This document shows, piece by piece, positions 41,967 through 56,400 of a stretch of 64,000 nucleotides of DNA. Source of the DNA: Odiellus spinosus (taxonomy: Eukaryota > Arthropoda > Arachnida > Opiliones > Phalangiidae); NCBI GenBank assembly GCA_963920705.1, contig OY987240.1, positions 6,226,766-6,290,765 of the forward strand, given 5' to 3'. Below the pieces are notes generated by a model. The model was not told the DNA's origin. It saw only the letters and a list, made by a program, of their open reading frames with translations, and did no database searches. Position numbers and translations under genes: made by a program. Each line of letters opens with the position of its first letter. Positions within the stretch are counted from its first letter, which is position 1.

Positions 41967-42039
41967 GTAGCTATGGTGTAGTGGTTATCACGTCCGCCGA
42001 ACACGCGGAAGGACCCAGGTTCGAGCCCTGGTAGATACA
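41967..42039 (+). tRNA. tRNA-Val(AAC)-like unit lacking U33
   Basis: The loop is CGAACAC. U33, almost invariant in tRNAs for the anticodon U-turn, is G, so decoding is doubtful. The same variant recurs near 52727 and 57671, and a G33 CAC variant (CGCACAC) near 10931 and 12730. Confidence 0.55.
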
Positions 42040-42116
42040 CTGTTAAACTTACATTGAACTTTGGTATATTATGTCATTTTTGCTTTTATAAAAGATATAC
42101 AACAGATGAAGCATAA

Positions 42117-42189
42117 GTATCTATGGTGTAGTGGTTATCACGTCCGCCTTACACGCGGAAGGACCCAGGTTCGAGCCCTGGTAGGTACA
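42117..42189 (+). tRNA. tRNA-Val(TAC)
   Basis: Canonical body with loop CTTACAC and TAGGTAC 3' strand behind an S2-like spacer. Confidence 0.8.
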
Positions 42190-44841
42190 ATGTTAAACTT
42201 TCATTGAACTTCAGTATTTTATGTCATTTTTGCTTTTATAAAAGGTATAGTAGTTTCTGATATTAAGTATCTATGGTGTAGTGGTTATCACGTCCGCCTC
42301 ACACGCGGAAGGACCCTGGTTCGAGCCCTGGTAGGTACAATGTTGAACTATCATTGAACTTTGGTATTTTATGTCATTTTTGCTTTTATAAAAGATATAC
42401 AACAGATGAAGGATAAGTATCTATGGGGAAGTGGATATCACGTCCGCCTTACACGCGGAAGGACCAAGGTTCGAGCCCTGGTAGGTTCAATATTAAACTT
42501 TCATTGAACTTCAGTATTTTATGTCATTTTTGCTTTTATAAAAGGTACAGCACTTCCTGATCTTAAGTATCTATGGTGTAGTGGTTATCACGTCCGCCTC
42601 ACACGCGGAAGGACCCAGGTTCGAGCCCTGGTAGGTACAATGTTACACTATAATTGAACTTTGGTTTTTTATGTCATTTTTGCTTTTATAAAAGATATAC
42701 AACAGATGAAGGTTAAGTATTTATGGTGTAGTGGTTATCACGTCCGCCTTACACGCGGAAGGATCCAGGTTCGGGCCCTGGTAGGTACAATGTTAAACTT
42801 TCATTGAACTTCAGTATTTTATGTCATTTTTGCTTTTATAAAAGTTACAGTACTTCCTGGTCTTAAGTGTCTATGGTGTAGTGGTTATCACGTCAGCCTA
42901 ACACGCGGAAGGACCCAGGTCCGAGTCCTGTTAGGTACAATGTTAAGCTATCTTTGGTATTTTATGTCATTTTTGCTTTTATAAAAGATATACAACACAT
43001 GAAGCATAAGTATCTATGGTGTAGTGTTTATCACGTCCGCCTCACACGCGAAAGGACCCAGGTTCGAGACCTGGTATTTACAATGTTAAACTTTAATTGA
43101 ACTTCAGTATTTTATGTCATTTTTGCTTTTATAAAAGGTACAGTACTTCCTGATCTTAAGTATCTATGGTGTAGTGGTTATTACGTTAGCCTAAGGCGCG
43201 GAAGGGCTCAGGTTCGAGCCCTGGTAAATACAATGTTAAGCTTTCACTGATCTTTGGTATTTTATGTCATTTTTGCTTTTATAAAAGATATACAACAGAA
43301 GGATAAGTATCTATGGTGTAGTGGTTATCACGTCCGCCTTAAACGCGGAAGGATCGAGGTTCGAGCCCTGGTAGGTACAACGATAAACTTTAGTTGAACT
43401 TCAGCATTTTATGTCATTTTTGCTTTTATAAATGGTACAGTACTTCCTTAACTTAAGTATCTATGGTGTAGTGGTTATCACGTCCGTCTAAGACGCGGAA
43501 GGACTCAGGTTCGAGCCCTGGTAAATACAATGTAAAGCTTTCATTGATCTTTGGTATTTTATGTCATTTTTGCTTTTATAAAAGATATACAACAGAAGGA
43601 TAAGTATCTATGGTGTAGTGGTTATCACGTCCGCCTTACACGCGGAAGGATCCTGGCTCGAGCCCTCGCAGGTACAACGTTAAACTTTCATTGAACTTCA
43701 GGATTTTATGTCATTTTTTCTTTTATAAAAGGTACAGTACTTCTGATCTTAAGTATTCTTAGAACCCGGTAGGGTTCTATGTTATGGGCCCATCATCATC
43801 TGTAATGCTATTTTGATTTCCTAAAAAATTCAGTCTCTAGCCAATCAAAACGCTCCATTCTCCCATAGAATAACATTAAAATCGACTCTTTCGAGGACAA
43901 GTCCAGTGATTTACAGAACTAAAAGAGGAGTTATTTGTTACAGTTATAATCACTTTTAAATGGTAGAGCAAGGTTCGAATGTTGAACTTTTCAAGTTTCA
44001 TTTAAAAATATTAAGTCTAAGTATTTTAAAATTAATTCTGAAGTTGACCCTTTTTTTGGTACTTAGCTGGTTTCGCGCATGGCCAAATTCGTAATGTTAT
44101 TCTATGGGATTTGGTTTTTTGAAAGTGGCTTACCTTTCAGATTTATTTTCTAATACTTCCGGATATTTTTCAGACTTGGATTTTCCGTGTGGTATGAATT
44201 AAGTTTCAAGCTTTATTTTAAGACTAATTTCATAATTTTACACCGATTAGTTGGCCCACAATCTATTTATGAAAACGGACGAAAAAGTAAGGCGGAGAAA
44301 TAGATTCGCCAAAATCCTAAGCCTAATTTGACAAATTAGGCTTAGGTTTTATATGGCTTTTTAAAATCACGTGCAGGAGGACTCGTGGAGGAGCGCGCTT
44401 GATTTGGAGGCTATGGGTATTGAACTCTGACTTAATTTCTCCTTCTTCATATTTTTGCCGTTTATGAAATTAGTCTAAAACTAAAGCCCGTAAAATATCT
44501 GGAATCATTAGAAAATAAATCTGAAAGGTAAGTCTCTTACAAAAAATCTAAATCCCATAGAATTACATTAATTTTCAATTTTTCCGCCTTTTTTTTTGCC
44601 GTTTTTATAAATAGACTGTGGCCAAACTAATCGGTGTAAAATTATGAAATTAGTCTTAAAATAAAGCCCGAAAAATATCTGGAATCATTAGAAAATAAAT
44701 CTGAAAGGTAAGTCTCGTACAAAAAATCAAATCCCATAGAATAACATTAAGTTTCAATTTCTCCGCCTTAAAACTAAAAGTACTCTCCTTTTTAAAAATG
44801 TAAAAGTCCGAACGACTTGGCATTTCGAACGGCAATAAGGA

Positions 44842-47800
44842 AGGTATTAACATCCAAAATAATGAAAAAAATAATTTAAATTTAGTTTAAAGGGTAATGG
44901 GAAAAATATAAAGATTTCGCTGCGGCTGTCGGAGGTATTAACATAAAAAATGATGAAAAAATTATTTTAAATCTGGTTTAAGGGTAATGGGGAAAATATA
45001 AAGATTTCGCTGCGGTTGACGGAGGTATTAACATCAAAAAATGATGAAAAAATAAATTTTAATTGGGATTAAAGGGCACTGGTAAAAATGTAGAGATTTG
45101 ACTGAATCAAGTGCAGCTGCCGCAGCTATTAACATCAAAAATTATGAAAAAATTAATTTTAATTGGGATTAAAGGGCACTGGTAAAAATGTAGAGATTTG
45201 ACTGGAATCAAGTGCGGCTGCCGGAGGTATTAACATAAAAAATTATGAAAAAATTAATTTTAATTGGGATTAAAGGGCACTGGTAAAAATGTAGAGATTT
45301 GACTGAATCAAGTGTGGCTGCCGCAGCTATTAACATCAAAAATTATGAAAAAATTAATTTTAATTGGGATTAAAGGGCACTGGTAAAAATGTAGAGATTT
45401 GACTGGAATCAAGTGCGGCTGCCCCAGCTATTAACATAAAAAATTATGAAATAATTAATTTTAATTGGGATTAAAGGGCACTGGTAAAAATGTAGAGATT
45501 TGACTGAATCAAGTGTGGCTGCCGCAGCTATTAACATCAAAAATTATGAAAAAATTAATTTTAATTGGGATTAAAGGGCACTGGTAAAAATGTAGAAATT
45601 TGACTGGAATCAAATGCGGCTGCCCCAGCTATTAACATCAAAAATTATGAAAAAAATTAATTTTAATTGGGATTAAAGGGCACTGCTAAAAATGTAGAGA
45701 TTTGACTGGAATCAAGTGCGGCTGCCGGAGGTATTAACATAAAAAATGATGAAAAAATTATTTTAAATCTGGTTTAAGGGTAATGGAGAAAATATAAAGA
45801 TTTCGCTGCGGTTGACGGAGGTATTAACATCAAAAAATGATGAAAAAATAAATTTTAATTGGGATTAAAGGGCACTGGTAAAAATGTAGAGATTTGACTG
45901 GAATCAAGTGCGGCTGCCGCAGCTATTAACATCAAAAATTATGAAAAAAATTAATTTTAATTGGGATTAAAGGGCACTGGTAAAAATGTAGAGATTTGAC
46001 TGGAATCAAGTGCGGCTGCCGGAGGTATTAACATAAAAAATTATGAAATAATTAATTTTAATTGGGATTAAAGGGCACTGGTAAAAATGTAGAGATTTGA
46101 CTGGAATCAAGTGCGTATGCCGGAGGTATTAACATCAAAAATTATGAAAAAATAAATTTTAATTGGGATTAAAGGGCACTGGTAAAAATGTAGAGATTTG
46201 ACTGGAATCAAGTGCGGCTGCCGGAGGTATTAACATCAAAAATTATGAAAAAATTAATTTTAATTGGGATTAAAGGGCACTGGTAAAAATGTAGAGATTT
46301 GACTGGAATCAAGTGCGTATGCCGGAGGTATTAACATCAAAAATTATGAAAAAATAAATTTTAATTGGGATTAAAGGGCACTGGTAAAAATGTAGAGATT
46401 TGACTGGAATCAAGTGCGGCTGCCGGAGGTATTAACATCAAAAATTATGAAAAAATTAATTTTAATTGGGATTAAAGGGCACTGGTAAAAATGTAGAGAT
46501 TTGACTGGAATCAAGTGCGTATGCCGGAGGTATTAACATCAAAAATTATGAAAAAATAAATTTTAATTGGGATTAAAGGGCACTGGTAAAAATGTAGAGA
46601 TTTGACTGGAATCAAGTGCGGCTGCCCCAGCTATTAACATCAAAAATTATGAAAAAAATTAATTTTAATTGGGATTAAAGGGCACTGGTAAAAATGTAGA
46701 GATTTGACTGGAATCAAGTGCGGCTGCCGGAGGTATTAACATCAAAAATGATGAAAAAATTATTTTAAATCTGGTTTAAGGGTAATGGGGAAAATATAAA
46801 GATTTCGCTGCGGTTGACGGAGGTATAAACATCAAAAAATGATGAAAAAATAAATTTTAATTGGGATTAAAGGGCACTGGTAAAAATGTAGAGATTTGAC
46901 TGAATCAAGTGCAGCTACCGCAGCTATTAACATCAAAAATTATGAAAAAATTAATTTTAATTGGGATTAAAGGGCACTGGTAAAAATGTAGAGATTTGAC
47001 TGGAATCAAGTGCGTATGCCGGAGGTATTAACATCAAAAATTATGAAAAAATAAATTTTAATTGGGATTAAAGGGCACTGGTAAAAATGTAGAGATTTGA
47101 CTGGAATCAAGTGCGGCTGCCCCAGCTATTAACATCAAAAATTATGAAAAAAATTAATTTTAATTGGGATTAAAGGGCACTGGTAAAAATGTAGAGATTT
47201 GACTGGAATCAAGTGCGGCTGCCGGAGGTATTAACATAAAAAATGATGAAAAAATTATTTTAAATCTGGTTTAAGGGTAATGGGGAAAATATAAAGATTT
47301 CGCTGCGGTTGACGGAGGTATTAACATCAAAAAATGATGAAAAAATAAATTTTAATTGGGATTAAAGGGCACTGGTAAAAATGTAGAGATTTGACTGAAT
47401 CAAGTGCAGCTACCGCAGCTATTAACATCAAAAATTATGAAAAAAATTAATTTTAATTGGGATTAAAGGGCACTGGTAAAAATGTAGAGATTTGACTGGA
47501 ATCAAGTGCGGCTGCCGGAGGTATTAACATCAAAAATGATGAAAAAATTATTTTAAATCTGGTTTAAGGGTAATGGGGAAAATATAAAGATTTCGCTGCG
47601 ATTGACGGAGGTATTAACATCAAAAAATGATGAAAAAATAAATTTTAATTGGGATTAAAGGGCACTGGTAAAAATGTAGAGATTTGACTGAATCAAGTGC
47701 AGCTACCGCAGCTATTAACATCAAAAATTATGAAAAAATTAATTTTAATTGGGATTAAAGGGCACTGGTAAAAATGTAGAGATTTGACTGGAATCAAGTG

Positions 47801-48389
47801 CGTATGCCGGAGGTATTAACATCAAAAATTATGAAAAAATAAATTTTAATTGGGATTAAAGGGCACTGGTAAAAATGTAGAGATTTGACTGGAATCAAGT
47901 GCGGCTGCCCCAGCTATTAACATCAAAAATTATGAAAAAAATTAATTTTAATTGGGATTAAAGGGCACTGGTAAAAATGTAGAGATTTGACTGGAATCAA
48001 GTGCGGCTGCCGGAGGTATTAACATAAAAAAATGAAAAAATTATTTTAAATCTGGTTTAAGGGTAATGGGGAAAATATAAAGATTTCGCTGTGGTTGACG
48101 GAGGTATTAACATCAAAAAATGATGAAAAAATAAATTTTAATTGGGATTAAAGGGCAATGATAAAAATGAAGAAATTTGACTAAATCAAGTGCAGCTGCC
48201 GCAGCTATTAACATCAAAAATTATGAAAAAATTATTTTTAATTGGTTTTAAAGCACAATGGTAAAAATGTAGAGATCCGACTGAATCAAGTGCGGCTGCC
48301 CCAGCTATTAACATCAAAAATAATGAAAATTTTTATTTTAATTGGGTTTAAAGGGCAATGTTAAAAATGTAGAGATTTGACTGAATCAC
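44842..48389. repeat. 100-bp minisatellite, about 35 units, with higher-order pattern
   Basis: Same unit family as 25162-27212, mostly in a 101-bp form (GACTGGAATC). Short variant units with TTCGCTGCGGTTGACGGAGG are interspersed about every 3-10 units (near 45010, 45805, 46805, 47295, 47595 and 48085), so multi-unit blocks rather than single units were amplified. Confidence 0.9.
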
Positions 48390-48455
48390 TTTTTAAAGGG
48401 CTAGTCTTTTAATATAGAAGTTAACACTTTCGTGCTAGACTGAAGTGACAGATAT

Positions 48456-50203
48456 TATATCAAAAATGTCTTTGCGAACAAAGACCCAGAAGGACATGTT
48501 ATGGCCTTGAATGTCTGAAGTGACAGATATTTAATTTTCTTTTAAAACATTAAATTTAAATACAATTAAATTTTCTTTTAAAACATGAAATTTAAATATA
48601 ATTAGATTTTCTTTTAAAACGAAATTTAAATATAATCACAATCTGGCACGATTTAGAGTTTCAAATTTCAAAACAACAGATTTTATTCACTCGGAAAAAT
48701 TTAAGAAAAAACATAACAGACGATTTTCTCCCATTGACGCTTAACATTAAATTTCGCTTAATTATTTTTCAGGGATTACGTGTCAAGCAAAACGAAACTT
48801 TTCGTTCGATAGAAAAATTTACTTAATTTAGCTTTGGCTTTAGGCGTAGAATCAAAGTTCTATGATCTGATCTCATACCTTAATTGGATAATGTTTTCTA
48901 TGGATAATGTTTTATTATAACTCCTCGACTTTAGTCGAGGCAATTCTTTCATGTTAGCTTATGAATGCTTATACAAGGAATTTAAAGGGAAAAAAATTCC
49001 CCATATTTTAATTTTTAATTTAGGTTGTAAACGAACAAACCTAATCCATGGATAATGTTTTGTTATAACTCCTCGACTTTAGTCGAGGCAATACGTTCAT
49101 GTTAGCTTATGAATGCTTATACAAGGAATTTAAAGGGAATAAAAATTCTTCATATTTAAATTTTTAATCAAGGTTGCAAACGAACAAACCTAATCCATGG
49201 ATAATGTTTTATTACAACTCCTCGACTTTAGTCGAGGCAATTCGTTCATGTTAGCTTATGAATGCTTATACAAGGAATTTAAAGGGAAAAAAATTCCCCA
49301 TATTTTAATTTTTAATTTAGGTTGCAAACGAACAAACCTAATCCATGGATAATGTTTTGTTATAACTCCTCGACTTTAGTCGAGGCAATACGTTCATGTT
49401 AGCTTATGAATGCTTATACAAGGAATTTAAAGGAAATAAAAATTCCCCATATTTTAATTTAGGTTGCAAACGAACAAACCTAATCAATGGATAATTTTTT
49501 ATTATAACTAATTAGTGGTCCCTTATGGAAATCATCATTTTAATTGTAAGGTTTTAATGAAAAGAAAAATGAAGGTATTACAATTTATTTAAAAACCTTA
49601 TCCGCTCTAAAATTCGTCGCTTTGAAATTCTCTTCCCTCGCGCGCGCAATACAGCTTTGAAAGTACAAATTGTTATGGTTTGCGTCGTCTGCTAAGTTAG
49701 AAAAGAAGGTGACTTTAAACGGGCTTTAAAAAACACATTTCCCTTTATCATATACCCATTCCAATAAACCGGCGAGTATTTTTAACGATCCGTTCAATCG
49801 CGAGTCGTGGAAATTCGGGTTAAATTAAGAAAACAAAAAGTGGACTCGCGTTATACTGAAAAATAACAGTTCAATACACGTTTTCCCTGAAAAATAATTA
49901 AGCGAAATTTAATGTTAAGCGTCAATGGGAGAAAATCGTCTGTTATGTTTTTTCTTAAATATTTCCGAGTGAATAAAATGTGTTGTTTTGAAATTTGAAA
50001 CTCTAAATCGTGCCAGATTGTGATTATATTTAAATTTCGTTTTAAAAGAAAATCTAATTATATTTAAATTTCATGTTTTAAAAGAAAATTTAATTGTATT
50101 TAAATTTAATGTTTTAAAAGAAAATTAAATATCTGTCACTTCAGACATTCAAGGCCATAACATGTCCTTCTGGGTCTTTGTTCGCAAAGACATTTTTGAT
50201 ATA
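48456..50203. mobile_element. Foldback-type module (insert 2)
   Basis: Counterpart of 27278-28709 with inverted arms of about 320 bp, slightly longer because the left arm keeps CTTAATTATTTTTCAGGG. The core has four instead of two units of about 148 bp, each with CCTCGACTTTAGTCGAGG (near 48921, 49070, 49218, 49366). Confidence 0.75.
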
Positions 50204-53200
50204 ATCTATGGTGTAGTGGTTATCACGTCCGCCTAACACGCGGAAGGACCTAGGTTCGAGACCTGGTAGATACAATGTTAAGCTTTCTTTGGTATTTTAC
50301 GTCAGTTTTGCTTTTATAAAAGATAAACAACAGATGTAGCATAAGTATCTATGGTGTAGTGGTTATCACGTCCGCCTAACACGCGGAAGGACTCAGGTTC
50401 GAGCCCTGGTAGATACAATGTTACGCTTACATTGATCTATGGTATTTTACGTCAGTTTTGCTTTTATAAAAGATAAACAACAGATGTAGCATAAGTATCT
50501 ATGGTGTAGTAGTTATCACGTCCGCCTAACACGCGGAAGGACCCAGGTTCGAGCCCTTTTAGATACAATGTTAAGCTTTCATTGATCTTTGGTATTTTAT
50601 GTCATTTTTGATTTTATAAAAGATATACAACAGAAGGATAAGTATCTATGGTGTAGTGGTTATCAAGTCCGCCTTACACGCGGAAGGACCTAGGTTCGAG
50701 CCCTGGTAGGTACAATATTACACTTTCATTGAACTTTGGTATTTTATGTCATTTTTGCTTTTATAAAAGATGTACAACAGATGAAGGATATGTATCTATG
50801 GTGTAGTGGTTATCACGTCCGCCTTACACGCGGAAGGACCTAGGTTCGGGCCCTGGTAGGTACAATGTTAAGATTTCATTGAACTTTGGTATTTTATGTC
50901 ATTTTTGCTTTTATAAAAGGTACAGTACTTCCTGATCTTAAGTATCTATGGTGTAGTGGTTATTACGTTAGCCTAAGGCGCGGAAGGGCTCAGGTTCGAG
51001 CCCTGGTAAATACAATGTTAAGCTTTCACTGATCTTTGGTATTTTATGTCATTTTTGCTTTTATAAAAGATATACAACAGAAGGATAAGTATCTATGGTG
51101 TAGTGGTTATCACGTCCGCCTTAAACGCGGAAGGATCGAGGTTCGAGCCCTGGTAGGTACAACGATAAACTTTCATTGAACATCAGCATTTTATGTCATT
51201 TTTGCTTTTATAAATGGTACAGTACTTCCTGAACTTAAGTATCTATGGTGTAGTGGTTATCACGTCCGTCTAAGACGCGGAAGGACTCAGGTTCGAGCCC
51301 TGGTAAATACAATGTAAAGCTTTCATTGATCTTTGGTATTTTATGTCATTTTTGCTTTTATAAAAGATATACAACAGAAGGATAAGTATCTATGGTGTAG
51401 TGGTTATCACGTCCGCCTTACACGCGGAAGGATGCTGGCTCGAGCCCTCGCAGGTACAACGTTAAACTTTCATTGAACTTCAGGATTTTATGTCATTTTT
51501 TCTTTTATAAAAGGTACAGTACTTCTGATCTTAAGTATCCATGGTGTAGTGGTTATCACGTCCGCCTAACACGCGGAAGGACCTAGGTTCGAGACCTGGT
51601 AGATACAATGTTAAGCTTTCTTTGGTATTTTACGTCAGTTTTGCTTTTATAAAAGATAAACAACAGATGTAGCATAAGTATCTATGGTGTAGTGGTTATC
51701 ACGTCCGCCTAACACGCGGAAGGACTCAGGTTCGAGCCCTGGTAGATACAATGTTACGCTTACATTGATCTATGGTATTTTACGTCAGTTTTGCTTTTAT
51801 AAAAGATAAACAACAGATGTAGCATAAGTATCTATGGTGTAGTAGTTATCACGTCCGCCTAACACGCGGAAGGACCCAGGTTCGAGCCCTTTTAGATACA
51901 ATGTTAAGCTTTCATTGATCTTTGGTATTTTATGTCATTTTTGCTTTTACAAAAGATATACAACAGAAGGATAAGTATCTATGGTGTAGTGGTTATCAAG
52001 TCCGCCTTACACGCGGAAGGACCTAGGTTCGAGCCCTGGTAGGTACAATATTACACTTTCATTGAACTTTGGTATTTTATGTCATTTTTGCTTTTATAAA
52101 AGATGTACAACAGATGAAGGATATGTATCTATGGTTTAGTGGTTATCACGTCCGCCTTACACGCGGAAGGACCTAGGTTCGGGCCCTGGTAGGTACAATG
52201 TTAAAATTTCATTGAACTTTGGTATTTTATGTCATTTTTGCTTTTATAAAAGGTACAGTACTTCCTGATTTTAAGTATCTATGGTGTAGTGGTTATCACG
52301 TCCGCCTAACACGCGGAAGGACCCAGGTTCGAGCCCTAGTAGGTACAATGTTAAACTTTCATTGAAGTTCAGTATTTTATGTCATTTTTGCTTTTATAAA
52401 AGGTACAGTACTAGCTGATCTTAAGTATCTATGGTGTAGTGGTTATCACGTCCGCCTCACACGCGGAAGGACCCAGATTCGAGACCTGGTAGGTACAATG
52501 TTACACTTTAATTGAACTTCAGTATTTTATGTCATTTTTGCTTTTATAAAAGGTACAGTACTAGCTGATGTTAAATATCTATGGTGTAGTGGTTATCACG
52601 TCCGCCTAACACGCGGAAGGACCTAGGTTCGAGGCCTGGTAGATACAAAGTTAAGCTTTCATTGATCTTTGGTATTTTACGTCAGTTTTGCTTTTATAAA
52701 AGATAATCAACAAATGAAGCATAAGTAGCTATGGTGTAGTGGTTATCACGTCCGCCGAACACGCGGAAGGACCCAGGTTCGAGCCCTGGTAGATACAATG
52801 TTGAACTCACATTGAACTTTGGTATTTTATGTCCTTTTTGCTTTTATAAAAGATATACAACAAGTGAAGGATAAGTATCTATGGTGTAATGGTAATCACG
52901 TCCGCCTAACACGCGGAAGGACCCAGGTTCGAGCCCTGGTAGATACAATATTAAGCTTTCATTGATCTTTGGTATTTTATGTCATTTTTGCTTTTATAAA
53001 AGATATACAACAGAAGAAGAAGTATCTATGGTGTAGTGGTTATCACGTCCGCCTTACACGCGGAAGGACACTGGTTCGAGCCCTGGTAGGTACAATGTTG
53101 AACTATCATTGAACTTTGGTATTTTATGTCATTTTTGCTTTTATAAAAGATATACAACAGATGAATGATAAGTATCTATGGTGTAGTGGATATCACGTCC

Positions 53201-54058
53201 GCCTTACACGCGGAAGGACCAAGGTTCGAGCCCTGGTAGGTTCAATATTAAACTTTCATTGAACATCAGTATTTTATGTCATTTTTGCTTTTATAAAAGG
53301 TACAGCACTTCCTGATCTTAAGTATCTATGGTGTAGTGGTTATCACGTCCGCCTCACACGCGGAAGGACCCAGGTTCGAGCCCTGGTAGGTACAATGTTA
53401 CACTATAATTGAACTTTGGTTTTTTATGTCATTTTTGCTTTTATAAAAGATATACAACAGATGAAGGTTAAGTATCTATGGTGTAGTGGTTATCACGTCC
53501 GCCTTACACGCGGAAGGATCCAGGTTCGGGCCCTGGTAGGTACATTGTTAAACTTTCATTGAACTTCAGTATTTTATGTCATTTTTGCTTTTATAAAAGT
53601 TACAGTACTTCCTGGTCTTAAGTGTCTGTGGTGTAGTGGTTATCACGTCAGCCTAACACGCGGAAGGACCCAGGTCCGAGTCCTGTTAGGTACAATGTTA
53701 AGCTATCTTTGGTATTTTATGTCATTTTTGCTTTTATAAAAGATATACAACACATGAAGCATAAGTATCTATGGTGTAGTGTTTATCACGTCCGCCTCAC
53801 ACGCGAAAGGACCCAGGTTCGAGACCTGGTATTTACAATGTTAAACTTTAATTGAACTTCAGTATTTTATGTCATTTTTGCTTTTATAAAAGGTACAGTA
53901 CTTCCTGATCTTAAGTATCTATGGTGTAGTGGTTATTACGTTAGCCTAAGGCGCGGAAGGGCTCAGGTTCGAGCCCTGGTAAATACAATGTTAAGCTTTC
54001 ACTGATCTTTGGTATTTTATGTCATTTTTGCTTTTATAAAAGATATACAACAGAAGGA

Positions 54059-54099
54059 TTTTATGTCATTTTTGCTTTTATAAAAGATATACAACAGAA
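54059..54099 (+). repeat. 41-bp local duplication in a spacer
   Basis: TTTTATGTCATTTTTGC through ACAACAGAAGGAT is present twice in a row, doubling the TATA and terminator core of a single unit. Confidence 0.7.
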
Positions 54100-56327
54100 G
54101 GATAAGTATCTATGGTGTAGTGGTTATCACGTCCGCCTTAAACGCGGAAGGATCGAGGTTCGAGCCCTGGTAGGTACAACGATAAACTTTCATTGAACTT
54201 CAGCATTTTATGTCATTTTTGCTTTTATAAATGGTACAGTACTTCCTGAACTTAAGTATCTATGGTGTAGTGGTTATCACGTCCGTCTAAGACGCGGAAG
54301 GACTCAGGTTCGAGCCCTGGTAAATACAATGTAAAGCTTTCATTGATCTTTGGTATTTTATGTCATTTTTGCTTTTATAAAAGATATACAACAGAACGAT
54401 AAGTATCTATGGTGTAGTGGTTATCACGTCCGCCTTACACGCGGAAGGATCCTGGCTCGAGCCCTCGCAGGTACAACGTTAAACTTTCATTGAACTTCAG
54501 GATTTTATGTCATTTTTTCTTTTATAAAAGGTACAGTACTTCTGATCTTAAGTATCTATGGTGTAGTGGTTATCACGTCCGCCTAACACGCGGAAGGACC
54601 TAGGTTCGAAACCTGGTAGATACAATGTTAAGCTTTCTTTGGTATTTTACGTCAGTTTTGCTTTTATAAAAGATAAACAACAGATGTAGCATAAGTATCT
54701 ATGGTGTAGTGGTTATCACGTCCGCCTAACACGCGGAAGGACTCAGGTTCGAGCCCTGGTAGATACAATGTTACCCTTACATTGATCTATGGTATTTTAC
54801 GTCAGTTTTGCTTTTATAAAAGATAAACAACAGATGTAGCATAAGTATCTATGGTGTAGTAGTTATCACGTCCGCCTAACACGCGGAAGGACCCAGGTTC
54901 GAGCCCTTTTAGGTACAATGTTAAGCTTTCATTGATCTTTGGTATTTTATGTCATTTTTGCTTTTATAAAAGATATACAACAGAAGGATAAGTATCTATG
55001 GTGTAGTGGTTATCAAGTCCGCCTTACACGCGGAAGGACCTAGGTTCGAGCCCTGGTAGGTACAATGTTACACTTTCATTGAACTTTGGTATTTTATGTC
55101 AATTTTGCTTTTATAAAAGATGTACAACAGATGAAGGATATGTATCTATGGTGTAGTGGTTATCACGTCCGCCTTACACGCGGAAGGACCTAGGTTCGGG
55201 CCCTGGTAGGTACAATGTTAAAATTTCATTGAACTTTGGTATTTTATGTCATTTTTGCTTTTATAAAAGGTACAGTACTTCCTGATTTTAAGTATCTATG
55301 GTGTAGTGGTTATCACGTCCGCCTAACACGCGGAAGGACCCAGGTTCGAGCCCTTTTAGATACAATGTTAAGCTTTCATTGATCTTTGGTATTTTATGTC
55401 ATTTTTGCTTTTATAAAAGATATACAGCAGAAGGATAAGTATGTATGGTGTAGTGGTTATCACGTCCGCCTTACGCGCGGAAGGACCCAGGTTCGAGCCC
55501 TGGTAGGTACAATGTTAAACTTTCATTGAACTTTGGTATTTTTTGTCATTTTTGCTTTTATAAATGGTACAGTACTTCCTGAACTTAAGTATCTATGGTG
55601 TAGTGGTTATCACGTCCGCCTAACACGCGGAAGGACCCAGGTTCGAGCCCTGGTAGATAAAATGTTAAGATATCTTTGGTATTTTATGTCATTTTGCTTT
55701 TATAAAAGGTACAGTACTTCCTGATCTTAAGTATCTATGGTGTAGTGGTTATCACGTCCGCCTAACACGCGGAAGGACCCAGGTTCGAGCCCTGGTAGGT
55801 ACAATGTTACACTCTCTCTGATCTTTGGTATTTTATGTCATTTTTGCTTTTATAAAAGATATACAACAGAGGCATAAGTATCTACGGTGTAGTGCTTATC
55901 ATGTCCGCCTTACACGCGGAAGGACCCAGGTTCGAGCCGTGGTAGGTACAATGTTAAACTTTCATTGAACTTTGGTATTTTATGTCATTTTTGCTTCTAT
56001 AAAAGGTACAGTACTTACGTATCTTAAGTATGTATGGTGTAGTGGTTATCACGTCCGCCTAACACGCGGAAGGACCCAGGTTCGAGCCCTGGTAGATACA
56101 ATGTCAAGCTTTCATTGATCTTTGGTATTTTATGTCATTTTTGCTTTTATAAAAGGTACAGTACTGCCTGATCTTAAGTATCTATGGTGTAGTGGTTATC
56201 ACGTCCGCCTAACACGCGGAAGGACCCAGGTTCGAGACCTGGTAGGTACAATGTTAAATTTTAATTGAACTTCAGTAATTTATGTCATTTTTGCTTTTAT
56301 AAAAGGTACAGTTCTAGCTGATGTTAA

Positions 56328-56400
56328 GTATCTATGGTGTAGTGGTTATCACGTCCGCCTAACACGCGGAAGGACCCAGGTTCGAGCCCTGGTAGATACA
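56328..56400 (+). tRNA. tRNA-Val(AAC)
   Basis: Fully paired canonical form (acceptor GTATCTA/TAGATAC, loop CTAACAC) in block 5. Confidence 0.8.

Larger units (their letters stand above)
35495..43756 (+). repeat. tRNA-Val tandem array, block 4 (about 55 units)
   Basis: Head-to-tail units as in block 2 but with more diversity: a third upstream spacer type (S3, GATAAACAACAGATGTAGCA) mostly linked to AAC genes, and clusters of units with AAG, TAA and ATC anticodons. A stretch from about 36221 recurs from about 37851. The block ends inside a tRNA acceptor stem at composite insert 2. Confidence 0.95.
43757..50203. mobile_element. Composite insert 2 in a tRNA acceptor stem
   Basis: Same architecture as 24234-28709: the same TCTTAGAACCCGG hairpin left end directly after GTAT of a tRNA, and the same TTTTTGATATA right end directly before ATCTATGG. 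It is longer (6.4 against 4.5 kb) mainly because the minisatellite and the hairpin-unit core are expanded and one inverted-repeat arm is duplicated. Left and right array flanks differ from those of insert 1 in spacer type and anticodon. Confidence 0.7.
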
